64,000 nt of DNA from Ryuthela nishihirai (GCA_038380435.1 JAWZYU010000057.1:434001-498000), one strand, 5' to 3'; positions 1-11,214 are shown, counted from the stretch's first letter. Notes: a model not told the origin generated them from the letters alone. Translations and numbers: made by a program.

Positions 1-72
1 CTCAATTAAAACAGATCAAAACGTGTGCTGTCTTTATAATCATGTTACTGGTATAGGAACAAACTACAATTT

Positions 73-477
73 TTGAAGTCATATTTGCAGGATAACAATT
101 TAATTCATTTTGAAACTTGTAAAGAGTTCTATGAAAAAATGAAGCCACTTAATAAAACAGTTAATTTTGAAAAATTTGTTCTTAAATTAGATATCCAAAT
201 TGAAGATTTTATTAGAAGATTTTCTCAATTAGATGACCTTAAGCAAAATTTAAATTTATTCAGTAATCCATTGAATATTGATATTAGCACCGATGATCCT
301 AAATATCAAATGGAATTATGTGACCTTCAGACCGACCCAATTATTGCACCTAATAGAGAAACTGGAAAAGAATTGTTCAAACTTTTACCAAAAGAAAAAT
401 ATCCAAAAATGAAAGATTTTGGAGTCCAAATAATTTCTATATTCGGAAGTACATATGTCTGCGATACATATGCCTGA
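73..477 (+). pseudogene. hAT-family transposase fragment (ZBED5/GTF2IRD2-like C-terminal part)
   Basis: The frame reads 134 codons from a TTG and resembles the C-terminal half of hAT-derived transposases of the ZBED5/GTF2IRD2 type. Seen: a segment rich in Phe, Asp and Leu (RRFSQLDDLKQNLNLFSNP, about residues 48-66), an acidic 'ELCDLQTDPI' stretch, a 'KLLPKEKYPKMKDF' stretch, and near the end IISIFGSTYVCD, matching the family's dimerisation-region signature FGSTYxCE. In family members this part assembles the transposase, while the catalytic residues lie mostly upstream and are absent here. The frame stops straight after the signature, and related-looking sequence continues briefly in another frame, suggesting a frameshift. 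The family call rests on recalled consensus patterns, not a search. No intact domesticated gene is supported. Confidence 0.6.
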
Positions 478-559
478 AATTCATATTAGAGTAAATAATC
501 ACAGTTTAAGTCCTGTAGACATGGAATTCATGAAATAATGAGCTGAAAATAATTTGGTT

Positions 560-590
560 TTGCCATGAGTGGGATTCGAACCCATATTAA
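560..590 (-). repeat. tRNA-like B-box remnant
   Basis: The stretch around gggattcgaaccca is the reverse complement of a T-arm/B-box. No D-arm or acceptor stem pairs with it, so it is read as a relic of a tRNA-headed SINE, not a tRNA gene. Confidence 0.35.
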
Positions 591-596
591 TTTATT

Positions 597-763
597 ATCA
601 CTTATTATTTTTCGTATAAGTAAAAAAATAAAATTGAGGTTTGTTAGATATATTATTACTTATTGTTTTTCGTATCAATAAAATAATTTTTGAGGTTTTT
701 GACGTTTATTATTACTTATTATTTTTCGTATAAATAGAATAATTTTTTTGAGGTGACATAACT
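597..763. repeat. AT-rich tandem repeat, three units of about 57 bp
   Basis: Three imperfect units each contain ttattatttttcgtata (or a close variant) followed by an A-rich stretch and 'ttgagg'. No coding potential. Confidence 0.7.
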
Positions 764-889
764 GATTTTTCAGTTACATAATATGTCCTATTTTTTTTTG
801 GCCCGCGAAATATTGGCAAAAGAAAAAAATGGCCCTCGGGCTTATAAAAGTAGGACAGCACTGGATTAAATGAAAAAAAAAATACTTCT
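764..889. other. Short AT-rich spacer, nothing recognised
   Basis: Contains poly-T and a small GC-rich patch (ggcccgcg / ggccctcggg) and no recognisable element. Confidence 0.5.
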
Positions 890-1130
890 AACCGTATGTC
901 TAAATTTTATACAAGTAGCTTTTCTTAACTCTGAAAAGCAAACAATCATAATAACACAAAAATAATAATCGAGAATATTATTTTTATCTTTTTTTAATAT
1001 TGAAGTCTCATTACGAATAGTTTAGCCAAATTATTTTTCCGTGCCATGTAATAGAATATACAACTGATATCACACGTATTCAAAAACACAAAGTTTAAAT
1101 AAAAGTATCATCAGAGATTTCCAATTCTAT
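890..1130 (-). repeat. Module M fragment, inverted
   Basis: Reverse complement of part of the module M repeat at 4860-5000, 54330-54480 and 62230-62400. It abuts the truncated 5' end of the LINE at 1131, so that LINE lies between M copies in opposite orientations. Confidence 0.75.
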
Positions 1131-4100
1131 TTGAACTCTTTGCTTCTATTGCCATCGTCAAATGCTACATCGGAGGAAGTCTTCCAGTGTAAATGGCTTC
1201 AGCTTTTAGTAGTGGGGGGGAACGGGTCTTTGCCCCATGTCTGTGATCAGGGGTCGGTTTGATATTGTCGGCATTCTCTCTCTCAATAAACATAGTTTCT
1301 TTAAACATCCCACTAACCATTTTCTTTCCACAGGTAGTTGCAAATTGAGGACTCTGCACAGATATTATCCTCTTGATGTCCTCACACACGATTTCCACCT
1401 TTATAATTTAGATATTCTCGGCTTGCAAGACAACAGATGGACAGAAGAAAGCAGATTCTTAAAAACAATCTTAAATTTCTCTTTTCAGGGAGGGACGACA
1501 ACAAGTATCACCGAGGCATGGGGCTGCTTTTCAGCAGACACGCTAGTGATGCTCTTAGAGGATATGAGGGCATTAATGAAAGTTTTCTTACAGCAAAATT
1601 TCAGACAAGCGTTAAAAACTTGAATGTTATCTGCTGTTATGCCCCCACTGAGGATTCCGATGTGGATGGGAAGGATAGGTTTTAAGGACAACTTCAGGAT
1701 ATTTTGGATTCTGTCAAGAAAGGAGATATTGCCCTTGTTCTTGGTGACTTCAATGCAAAAGATGATACTGACTCTGACCTTTGGGGAGGAGTAATAGACC
1801 CTTTTGTTATTGGTAGCTGCAATGGCAATGGGCAACATCTACAGGTAAGTAAACTCAATGGTTTCAGAATAACTAACACTTATTACAAACATCGCGACAT
1901 ACATAAGTACACATGGGTTTCACCCGATGGACTGCATAAGATTATGATTGATAATATGTATTAATTAACAGCAAATGGGCTAGTTCTGTTAGGAATACCA
2001 GGTCATATAGGGGAGCTGAAATAGGATCTGACCATTACCTTGTTAAAAGTCTGTTGGAAATTAAACTTAAAAAGTGTTGTACTAGGGTTAAAATTTTACT
2101 TTCAATACTGATGCTCTGAAAAACCCAGTTATAGCCAAAGCTTACCATGAGAGGTTACTTAGTCATTATGACAGTCATGGTATGCTTACTACTGAAGTTG
2201 AGGAAGAATGGGATCATTTTAAACAGGCTTTTTTGGACACTAACAGTACTCTTTTAGGAAAAAAGGAGCAGAGGAGACAGAATTTTCTGAGTGATAAGGC
2301 ACTTGAGCTTATTTCAGAAATAAAGAACTGCAGGAATGTCCTTAATCAATACCCTACTAGTCCTAATAGAAAGCACTACAGAGAACTTAATAATCGTGTA
2401 GAGGATCAGTTAGCTGCTGATAAGAATGTTTCGTTTGATGGCTTGTATGACAAAGCCGAGGAAGCAGTTAGACAGTACAACAGCAGAGAGCTGTACCAGA
2501 TAGTTAGTGTGGTAGAAAACGAACAGGTGTACAGAGATTGAAGGATAAACAAGGTAAGGTTAAATAAGGGGAGGATTCTGTCATGGCTAGGTGGGCTGAA
2601 AATTTCAGTGATTTTCTAACCAATATGGTTAGTTCTGCTCCCATTGTTTGCAATGATGATAGATGCATTGGTGGCTTTATAGTTGGCCTTATATTACAAT
2701 CTGAAGTTATTTTGGCTATTTCTAAATTTAAACTTCATAAATCCCCAGTGGTAGATGAAATTATTACTGAAATGCTTAGAGCTGGGAATGTTTCGGTTAC
2801 CACTTGGATGACTGAAATTCTGAATATCTTTTATGATAAAGGCATGGTTCCTAAGGATTTTACCAGAGCTATTTTATCCCTGTTTTAAAAAAAATGTGAT
2901 CGCAGTTCGTGTGATAACTATAGGGGTATCAGCCTACTCTCTGTTCCAGGTAAAGTTCTTTCGAAAGATTGTGATTAATAGAATTAAGAATCTGGTTGGC
3001 AGTAAATTGCGTGAATGTGGATTCAGAAGTGGTAGGGGGATGTGTGGATCAGATATTTTGATTGAGGCAGATTCTTGAGAAATGTTTAGAATTTAGAAAC
3101 CTTTGGTTGCTAGCTTTATTCATTTCAAAAAGGCTTTCTACTCTGTTGATCGTCATAATTTGTGGTTGATTGTGAGAACATATGGTATACCAGACAAGTT
3201 AGTTAACATAATGAAAGTCTCTATAATAACACTGAGTCGTGTGTGAGAGTTGGTAAGGCTTGTAGCAATTGGTTTAACATTACTTCTGGTGTTCGACAAG
3301 GGTGCATTTTGTTTCCTTTTTTCTTTAGCTTGGTTATTGTTTATGTTATGCGAAATTCACTTCAAAGCAAAGATTTTGGCCTTAAATGGACTGTAAATAC
3401 GAAAATTTCTGATTTAGATTATGCTGATGATTTAGCACTTTTGGTAAATGATGATGAGATGAACTCTTTCATTCGAGCTGTTGATGAGACTGGTAGTAGG
3501 GTAGGTTTGGTTATAAACAGAGAGAAAACTAAAGTGATGAAAATTGGTCAGGCAGGCTGTGATTCAGTTAATCTGAATGGTTGCAGTCTTGAGCAGGTGT
3601 CACAGTTTAATTATCTTGGGAGCTATGTAACAGATAATGGTGATGTGCGGCATGAGATTAACAGACGCATAGGCATTGCTGCCGGGACTTTTAAGAATTT
3701 ATGGAGATTGTGGAGAAATAGGCGTATACACCTAAAGACTAAAATTAGACTGTATAATAGTTTGGTTCTTTCTAGGGTTAGTTATGGTAGTGAAACTTGG
3801 ATGCTGTGTAAACAAGATAACAGGAAACTAGATGCTTTTGATTCCAGATAGTAACGCAGTATCTTGGGCATTAGGTGGTTCAACTTTGTAACTAATGATG
3901 AGGTTAGGCAAAGGAGTCTGCAACGTCCTTTAAGCACCACATTCTACAGAGAGAGAGACTCCGTTGGTTTGGCCATTTTGCCCGTATGGATAATTGTAGA
4001 TTAGCGAATAGGGTTATGAACAGTTGTGCCTAAAGGCCACAGAAAGAGAGGGGAGACATAGGATGAGATGTGCGGACATTTCAAACAGGACCTTGTTAGA

Positions 4101-4190
4101 ATTGGTCACCAAAGTCCAGGTGCATGACAGATGCGTTTGTCGAACAAAATTACGTAATATGGTTTAAACTCCGTAACCCATGGCTGAGAA
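1131..4190 (+). pseudogene. RTE-clade LINE, 5'-truncated and decayed (copy 1)
   Basis: Degenerate copy of the RTE non-LTR retrotransposon whose full-length version is at 15118-18990. The polyprotein would carry an apurinic-type endonuclease followed by a reverse transcriptase. Endonuclease pieces are visible: ICCYAPTED near 1630, a GDFNAKDD motif near 1745, and SDHYLVKS in a shifted frame near 2030. The RT retains 'CNWF/SGVRQGCI' and DLDYADDLALL near 3410-3440, within an open stretch of about 200 codons (3243-3851). There are many stops and frameshifts, including a stop at 1683 and an A-run frameshift near 2885. The normal TGA/GAT tail is missing: after 'cccatggctgagaagg' the sequence passes into module M. 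Non-functional. Confidence 0.9.
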
Positions 4191-5269
4191 GGATTTTCTT
4201 TCTATATAAGTACTATGAACAAGACTTCAATTTACAATATAATGAAACGGAACATGCACGTACAGCAATGGAAAACGAGCCTGTGTTACAACGTTTCACT
4301 TGAGGTATAGCACGGGGTGATAATTACGTCACTTCCGAGTTCGAACGATGAAGTTGAAATGAAAGAACATAAGTGTATTTCTTCCCTGCTTGCCTGTGAT
4401 TATATACCAGAAAGTTCAATGTCTAATAGTAGTTCGGAGATTCTGTGTTTAGAAGAAAGAGATTAATCGTAATCTGTGAGCGTTGGTAGTAAGAAGTGAG
4501 GTTTTGGAGATACTTTTTGTTTTTGTTATGTTAAGTGGTCAGTTTTGGATGTTTAACTGATCAGAAAGTTTTTAGTTTCAAGGAAAATAGCAATTTATCT
4601 GTATCGCAGAAAAATGCTCTTTGCTTGAAGGAAAATCTGGCAATTATGGATATTGGGATCATTTTATACTAATTGATAGCATAGTGTTGTTTTGTGTGAT
4701 TAGTGAAGAAATTGTTTATGATTCATGCAAATTTTTTTGGCCTTAGTTAATAAATCAGTTCATTTATAGTTTGTTTATTTATGTGGGGTTCAAGTTCCGT
4801 TGCCAAATATCCAAATAGAATTGAAAATCTTTAAAAATAGTTTTATTCACACTTTGTACTTTTTAATAGGTGTATTATCAATTACATATACTATTAGATG
4901 GCATGGAAAAATAATTCGGCTAAACTATTCGTGATGAGACTTCAATATTTTGTAAAAACATATGAAATAGAAAAGAATAAAAATAATATTACCAATTGTT
5001 AATTTTGTGTTATTAAATTGGTTAATGTTTCTTAGCTAACAGCAACCACCAGTATAAAATTCAGTTAGGTATATAGAAGAGTTATTGTTTTCGTTTAATC
5101 GCCGTGTAGTTCATTAAGTTCTTCGGTTCCAGAAAAATCTCTGCGGAAGCGGAGATTGAAATAATAAAATATAAAAGGTGTAAGTGTGACTGTTCAATGA
5201 AATTGCCATTCACTGAAAGGTAAACTTCTAATAAACCAGTAAAATACATTTTGCAGTTAATATCTAACT
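4191..5269 (+). repeat. Module M, copy 1 (proximal part)
   Basis: A non-coding repeat that follows LINE 3' ends in this window. It is shared at high identity with 52650-54730 (after removing the inserted MITE) and 61590-62690. At 4339-4346 it keeps gttcgaac, the unoccupied target of the MITE at 52809. No domain is recognised in any frame. A SINE ends this part. Confidence 0.85.
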
Positions 5270-5480
5270 GCCGTCCCGTGGCCAAGTGGTTAGCGCGCTT
5301 GGCTACTGATCTACAGGACCTGGGTTCGAGCCCCGGGTTAAGGCATGGATGTATGTGTTGTTTTTCTGCTGAGGTCCTGCCATCCTCTCAGACCCACTAC
5401 TATGGCATATAAACTGACAGGCTCCTGTCAGACCTCTGTGGCAAGCAGCTGCTTGAGGGGGTATTTATTTTTATATTAAT
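5270..5480 (+). mobile_element. SINE-A copy (tRNA-derived), near full length
   Basis: The head resembles a tRNA: an A-box-like 'ggccaagtggttagcgc' and a B-box 'gggttcgagcc'. A body of about 130 bp ends 'gcagctgcttgaggggg' followed by a T/A-rich tail. The acceptor halves do not pair, so this is not a functional tRNA gene. Pol III transcription from the internal boxes and LINE-dependent retrotransposition are inferred from the class. Confidence 0.9.
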
Positions 5481-5689
5481 GACAAACAACCTCCGATATT
5501 GGGGTGATCGCTTTTTAGATTAAAGGAATAATTTCTTACTCTCTCGAAGAGCGAAAAAGGAAATTTCATTTTTTTATAAGTTTTGAAAACTGCTCGGGTG
5601 ATTAATTGCTACTGAAACTGAAGATAAAAAAAAAATTTAAAAAAATTCGAAATGATGGATATGGTCGTGAAGAATAGAGTCGCCAATCT
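5481..5689 (+). repeat. Module M, copy 1 (distal part)
   Basis: Matches 55570-55765 and 63720-63915 ('aacctccgatatt' ... 'ctctcgaagagcg'). Compared with copy 3, roughly 1 kb of M is missing here and the SINE sits at the gap. Confidence 0.8.
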
Positions 5690-5966
5690 TGATTAAAATC
5701 TTTAACTTTTTTCTGAAATTTTGCTGTAAGAAACCTTTCATTAATGCACTCCTATCCTAAAAGAGCATCACTAGCGTGTCTACTGAGAAGCACACCTACG
5801 CCTTGGTGATGCTTAATATCTTCCCTCCCTGGAAAGTAAAATTTAAAATTATTTTTAAGAATCTGACCTATATCTGTCCTTCAATTCTCTTGGAAGCCGA
5901 AAATATCTAAATTATAAAGCTGAAAGTCTTGTGTGAGGACATCAAGAGAATAAGCTCTGTGCAGAG
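5690..5966 (-). pseudogene. Inverted LINE 5' fragment (endonuclease N-terminus)
   Basis: Reverse complement of the RTE LINE around 15840-16360, including the 'NVRTLHRAFSLDV' to 'INERF' coding region. It is joined head-to-head to the plus-strand LINE body at 5967. The same inverted fragment follows module M at 55765 and 63915. Confidence 0.85.
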
Positions 5967-7993
5967 TTATTTTAAACAGGCTTTTTTGGAAACTAACAGT
6001 ACTCTTTTAGGAAAAAAGGAGCAGAGGAGGCAGAATTATTTAAGTGATAAGACAATTGAGCTTATTTCAGAAAGAAGGAACTGCAGGATTGTCCTTAATC
6101 AGTACCCTACTAGTCCTAATAGAAAAGATTACAGAGAGCTTAATAAACGTGTAAAGGATCAGTTAGCTACTGATAAAAATCTTTTTCTTGATAGCTTGGC
6201 TGACAAAGCTGAGGAAGCAGTTAGGCAGCACAACAGCAGAGAGCTGTACCAGATAGTTAATATTTTATGCGGTAGAAAACGAACAGGCATACAGGGATTG
6301 AAGGATAAACAAGGTAAGGTTATAGAAGGTGAGGATTCTCTCATGGCTAGGTGGGCTGAGCATTTCAGTGATGTTCTAAACAATGTGGTTAGTTCTACTC
6401 CCATTGTTTGCAATGATGATAGATGCATTGGCAGCTTTAATGTTTGTCCTATAACACAATCTGAAGTTAGTTTGGCAATCTCTAAACTGAAACTTCATAA
6501 ATCCCCAGGGGTAGATGAAATTACTACAGAAATGTTCAGAGCTGGGAATGTTTTGGTTACCACTTGGATGACTGAAATTTTGAATAACTTTTATGATAAA
6601 GGCATGGTTCCTAAAGATTTTACCAGAGCTATTATCATCCCTATTTTCAAAAAAGGTGATCGCAGTTCTTGTGATAACTATAGGGGTATCAGTCTACTCT
6701 CTGTTCCAGGTAAAGTTCTTTCCATGATTGTGCTTAATAGAATTAAGAATCTGGTTGACAGGCAATTGCGTGATGAGCAATGTGGATTCAGAAGTGGTAG
6801 GGGATGTGTGGATCAGATATTTTCACTTAGGCAGATTCTTGAGAAATGTTTAGAGTTTCAGAAACCTTTGGTTGCTAGCTTTGTTGATTTCAAAAAGGCT
6901 TTCGACTCTGTTGATCGTCATAATTTGTGGTTGATTGTGAGATCATATGGTATACCAGACAAGTTAGTTAACATAATGAAAGCTCTCTATAATAACACTG
7001 AGTCATGTGTGAGAGTTGGTAAGTCTTGTAGCAATTGGTTTAGCATTACGTCTGGTGTTCGACAAGGGTGCATTTTGTCTCCTTTTCTCTTTAGTTTGGT
7101 TGTTGATTATGTTATGCGAAATTCACTTCGAGGGAAAGATTTTGGCCTTAAATGGGCTGGAGATACGAAAATTTCTGATTTAGATTATGCTGATGATTTA
7201 GCCCTTTTGGCAAATGATGTTGTTGAGATGAACTCTTTCATTCGAGCTGTTGATGAGACTGGTAGTAGAGTAGGTTTGGTTATAAACAGAGAGAAAACTA
7301 AAGTGATGAAAATTGGTCAGGCAGGTTGTGATTCAGTTAATCTGAATGGTTGCAGTCTTGAGCAGGTGTCACAGTTTAATTATCTTGGGAGCTATGTAAC
7401 TGATACTGGTGATGTGCGGCATGAGATTAACAGACGAATAGGTATTGCTGCCGGGACTTTTAAGAATCTATGGAGATTGTGGAGAAATAGGCGTATACAC
7501 CTAAAGACTAAAATTAGACTGTATAATAGTTTGGTTCTTTCTAGGATTAGTTATGGTAGTGAAACTTGGATCCTGTGTAAACAAGATAACAGGAAACTAG
7601 ATGCTTTTGATTCTAGATGCTTACGCAGTATCTTGGGTATTAGGTGGTTTAACTTTGTAACTAATGATGAGGTTAGGCAAAGGAGTCTGCAACCTCCTTT
7701 AAGCAGCATATTGTGCAGAGAGAGACTCCGCTGGTTTGGCCATGTTGCCCGTATGGATAATTATAGATTGGCGAATAGGGTATTGAACAGTGTGCCTAGA
7801 GGCCTCAGAAGCAGGGGGAGGCCTAGGATGCGGTGGGCAGACAATGTCAAACAGGACCTTGTTAGAATTGGTGTGCAGTGGCCGGATGTAGCAGATGTAG
7901 CTCAGGACAGATATGCTTGGAGAATTAAACTGCGTGGTCTGGTTGGACCTCCGTAGCCCATGGCTGCTTGAGGATGATGATGATGATGATGAA
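5967..7993 (+). CDS. RTE LINE reverse transcriptase, longest intact frame (copy 2, lacks endonuclease)
   Basis: An uninterrupted frame reads from the inversion junction to a stop at 7956, about 660 LINE-derived residues. It encodes the linker, the full RT and the C-terminal region. RT landmarks in order: a fingers-type segment (KSPGVDEITTEMFRAGN), 'NYRGISLLSVPGK', 'QCGFRSGRGC', the motif A-like FVDFKKAFDSVD (about residue 318 of the frame), 'TSGVRQGCILSPFLFSL', and the catalytic box DYADD (about residue 420). The C-terminus has 'RERLRWFGHVARM' and a Gly/Arg-rich 'RSRGRPRMRWADNV'. After the stop come 'cccatggctgcttgagg' and a (gat)n tail ending near 7993, the normal 3' end. The endonuclease is missing and the first codons come from the antisense of the inverted 5' piece (TTG start), so autonomous activity is unlikely. 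Confidence 0.92.
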
Positions 7994-8574
7994 TAAATTG
8001 AGATTTATTTATCAATGCACGATAACATGATCTATATAATTATATTTTATGCAATTGCCGATATTTTCAATAAATATCATATCGAGTTTTTTACTTGTAT
8101 AAAAATGGCAGCAGGCACTTCCCGTATCAACCATAAAAAAGAATTACACTGTTAGAGCAAAGTGCAGAAGCAAATGTACATCGATATGCTCCAGGGAACA
8201 CAAACCTGCAACATACATTGACTTATATGTATTCACAAGATGATTAAATGTATTAATTTACATATTAATTTTAAAAATTCTGCAAAATTGCTCAAAGTAA
8301 ACATTTAAAGTCTTTTCCAGGTATCGTAAAATGTGCTCCTGAACAGGATAAAACACTCATTGAATAACTTTAGGGTCAGCTACCACTGCGCCAAACAGCC
8401 ATGGCTGTTAGACATTTGGAAACTGTGATTAAATCGCAATATATATATACCAATAGTAAGACAAACTGTAACTGTAGTGGGCTAAAATGATTATACTGCG
8501 CATGCGCAGATCGCTCCTTACAGTTGTTTTTGAGCCTGCACGTCAATTTGCCACTTCTCCTTAGACCTGCTTTG
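7994..8574 (-). mobile_element. hAT-like MITE, truncated copy
   Basis: Matches the right two-thirds of the MITE at 56387-57371, including the terminal 'ccttagacctgctttg' end. The left part is replaced by the LINE tail at 7993, so the LINE inserted into, or recombined within, the MITE. Non-coding. Confidence 0.8.
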
Positions 8575-8803
8575 ACCACACTAAGACATCAAATATCATA
8601 CAGTGACAACAGCAGTCCCAGGCCGGGGGTGGGGGGTGGGGGGGGGGGGGGCTGTACCTACTTAATCTTAGCTAACGCCAGTAGCCAAATGAATGAAATG
8701 TGTGAATAAATGACGGTATACCCAATATGAGTTGAAAGGAATGGGAGGGATATGGGGGGGGAAGAGTGGGAAGGGGAGAAGTAAGAGAAAAGTAAATAAT
8801 AAG
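8575..8803. repeat. Duplicated flank with G-tract
   Basis: Same sequence as 57372-57600, between the MITE end and the jockey 3' end. It contains a nearly pure G run around 8625-8652 that could form G-quadruplexes on the plus strand. Confidence 0.7.
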
Positions 8804-9840
8804 TTAAGGTTCGACTCCAGATGGGGTCAGTACAAATGGCGCCAGCTGGCTTCGATCCCTTGCTGAATCCTGATTATCAAGTAGAGATTTTGGTCGTTTG
8901 AATTTGGGTGAGTGGTACACATCATAATTAAGTAAATCTCTCATAAGTTGATTAGGATGTTCTTCGATAGTTGCAAAATAGTTCTTGGCCATTTTCTTGA
9001 TGGATTGCAGATTTGTTTCACAATTTAGATCTCGATTAATGATAGTGTTCCTGACAAACCAGGGAGCTGCTACAGCAGATCGTACGATTTTATTTTGTAG
9101 AGATTGGAGATTTGCAAGATTTTTAGTAGAACATGCACCCCAGATGGGGACAGCATAGAGAAGGAGAGGTTTGATTACCTGATTATAAATTAGCACTTTA
9201 TGTGATGTTGCGATATGAGATTTTCCCCCAAGCAGAGGGAATATTTTGCAGTATAGTGCTCTGGCTTTGTTAACAATATTCCCTACATGGGCATCCCATC
9301 TGAGCTTGTGTTGAATCGTGATGCCTAGGTATTTGGCATGATCGCTCCACACTACCTGTTAATCAAATAGGTAGAAATTTTCATGATGGGGATTTCGTTT
9401 ATGTGACGTAAGAACTGCAATACTTTTTGTAGGGTTAACTTGCACTCTCCAATACGTGCACCAGTCATCAAAAGAGTCGAGCATTGCCTGCATTCTCTTG
9501 CAGGCAATGGGCACGTAAAGGGAGGGTGCGAGAAATGCCGTGTCGTCAGAGAGTTACATTTACAACTTGATCAAGCTATGGAATATCTGATGTGAAGATA
9601 TTAAACAATATCGTGTTGAAGGACTCCTGCATTAAAAGGTTTTTTTTATCGGATATGTGATTTGCCACTTTGACTTGGAAGGTTCGTAAACGGAGATAAC
9701 TGTGGATGATATGAATTAGTGCAGGAGGAAAATTGAACTTTATAAGTTTAAAGATGAGGCCTTCAGTCCAGACCCGATCGAACTCCTTTGCGATATCAAT
9801 GTATACAGCGACTGTAGACTCTTTTTAGTTGCATGCCTCC
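8804..9840 (-). pseudogene. Jockey-like LINE reverse transcriptase, C-terminal fragment
   Basis: On the minus strand a 182-codon frame (8804-9352) carries the part downstream of the RT palm in jockey-clade LINEs: 'KYLGITIQHKLRWDAHV', then 'YNQVIKPLLLYAVPIWG' and 'LQNKIVRSAVAAPWFVRN'. Higher coordinates carry earlier RT segments in broken frames, including 'YIDIAKEFDRVW' near 9776-9810. Around 9530-9550 'DDTAFLA' survives but the preceding catalytic-box residues are damaged. The endonuclease and ORF1 are absent. It shares a breakpoint and flank with 57600-58422, so both derive from one segmentally duplicated fragment. Confidence 0.85.
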
Positions 9841-9841
9841 C

Positions 9842-10510
9842 AAGCAAAAATATAACACATTTTATTATAGCGTAGTTTCTAAAAAATGTATTGGTAGTTA
9901 TTTATTTTTAAAAATCTGGTAACTAATTTTCAAAAATTCTGAATTATCCTTTTGAAATCCTTATGAATAAATTATTTTATTTTAATTGCTTTTAAAAGAG
10001 ATCACTCTGCCTTTAATTTTAAACAAATTTTATCACTCGAATTTTTATCATAATTAATACTCAGGCTGTCTAAATCTTACTCAAGGCTGTCGAAGCCTGA
10101 TGTATCAAGGCAGCTTTCACCTAACGCCCTATCCCAGAGCGACCTCAGAGTCGGAAGAGCACAACTGGGATTTCGAGCCACCTAGAAACACATCACAGGC
10201 CATCCGACCCGCGCAGCGCCCAGAGTCTTGTCTGCAGTAAGAGAAGACCTAATTTAAAAAGAGCCACTGCCACACTACCAACTCCAAGTACACCCCTTCA
10301 ATGACAGTCCACACTCGCATTCATTACGTCACCGTGGCCCAAATTGTAGAGTCACTATTCTCCCCACTGCAGACAGAATTACCACCGCCTCGAACCTCGC
10401 TCATTACGAGTTCACCAAACACACTGACTGCCTTCACCACCTCCACTGCCGCAGCGGCCACCACCACGACGAGCTTAACGCTGGTGTCGAGATTAACAGA
10501 GATTCCTAGA
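9842..10510 (+). repeat. Dispersed repeat R (copy 1)
   Basis: An AT-rich part followed by a GC-richer part with 'caaggctgtc', 'ccacctagaa' and 'ttcattacgtcac'. It matches 50690-51562 in order, and 60165-60490 and 32530-32790 in part. A 147-codon frame starting at 10301 crosses it, but the matching sequence at 51309 shifts frame, so it is not treated as coding. Confidence 0.75.
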
Positions 10511-11214
10511 GGAGCGATCTGCGGAGCTTTCCCGGCATGCCGCCCATCACATAAAGGGACACCTAAGCCAAAGAAGTCTAAGCGACCAAACCGCCTCAGC
10601 TACCGTCCTTACCGCTCTAGCTTCGCTGCCCAGAAATGGAAGTTTCGTCGAATTCTGGACTGTTCCAATGCACGAAACGGGAGATCCACGGAGTGGACGA
10701 GATACACGTGGACAGCTTTCCTTCTGGGCGAGTCTGCCCAGTAGTCATTGATCCGCCTGCGCGCACACAAAAGAAGTCGAATCAGCGAAGGAGTCCAGAT
10801 ATTTAGAATGGCCATCAGAAGAATTGTGAAGCCTGTGTTCTGATTCTTTGACCCACTAATCTAATTCGTCAATGGCATGCCCCACACATCGTATACACTA
10901 GTGAAGCAGGAAATGACATCATCTCTACACTTTCGGTATTCTTCAGTTATGTAGGCTGTTTTGAGGATTGTCAACTTCTTGGAGATATCCATTACGTATT
11001 ATTATTATTATTGTCACTCGAAATTATATTGGTTCGTTAAAAGTAAGCTTCAGTATTATTTTGTTTGTGCTTTCAGAATTGTTAACCTCATTGAGATATC
11101 TGATGCGTATTATTATTGTTCTCACTTGAAATTGAGTGCCCTCATGCTTCTGTAGTAGAGTTATTGTTACGTGAGATTCTATAGGGTTAATAGGAATTGT
11201 CAGATGCTGTGATA
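10511..11214. other. Unassigned sequence
   Basis: Relatively GC-rich to about 10850, then AT-rich. About 10875-10920 ('gtatacactagtgaagcagg' and flanks) recurs inverted at 48575-48640. No domain recognised. Confidence 0.4.

Noticed and set aside
5270..5345. tRNA gene at this and the other tRNA-like heads
   Set aside because: A- and B-boxes are good, but the acceptor arms do not pair, and the same sequence is followed each time by a SINE body and tail.
10301..10744. 147-residue protein in the GC-richer region
   Set aside because: The duplicate at 51309 keeps the DNA but not the frame. Composition is low-complexity Thr/Ala/Ser and no domain is seen.
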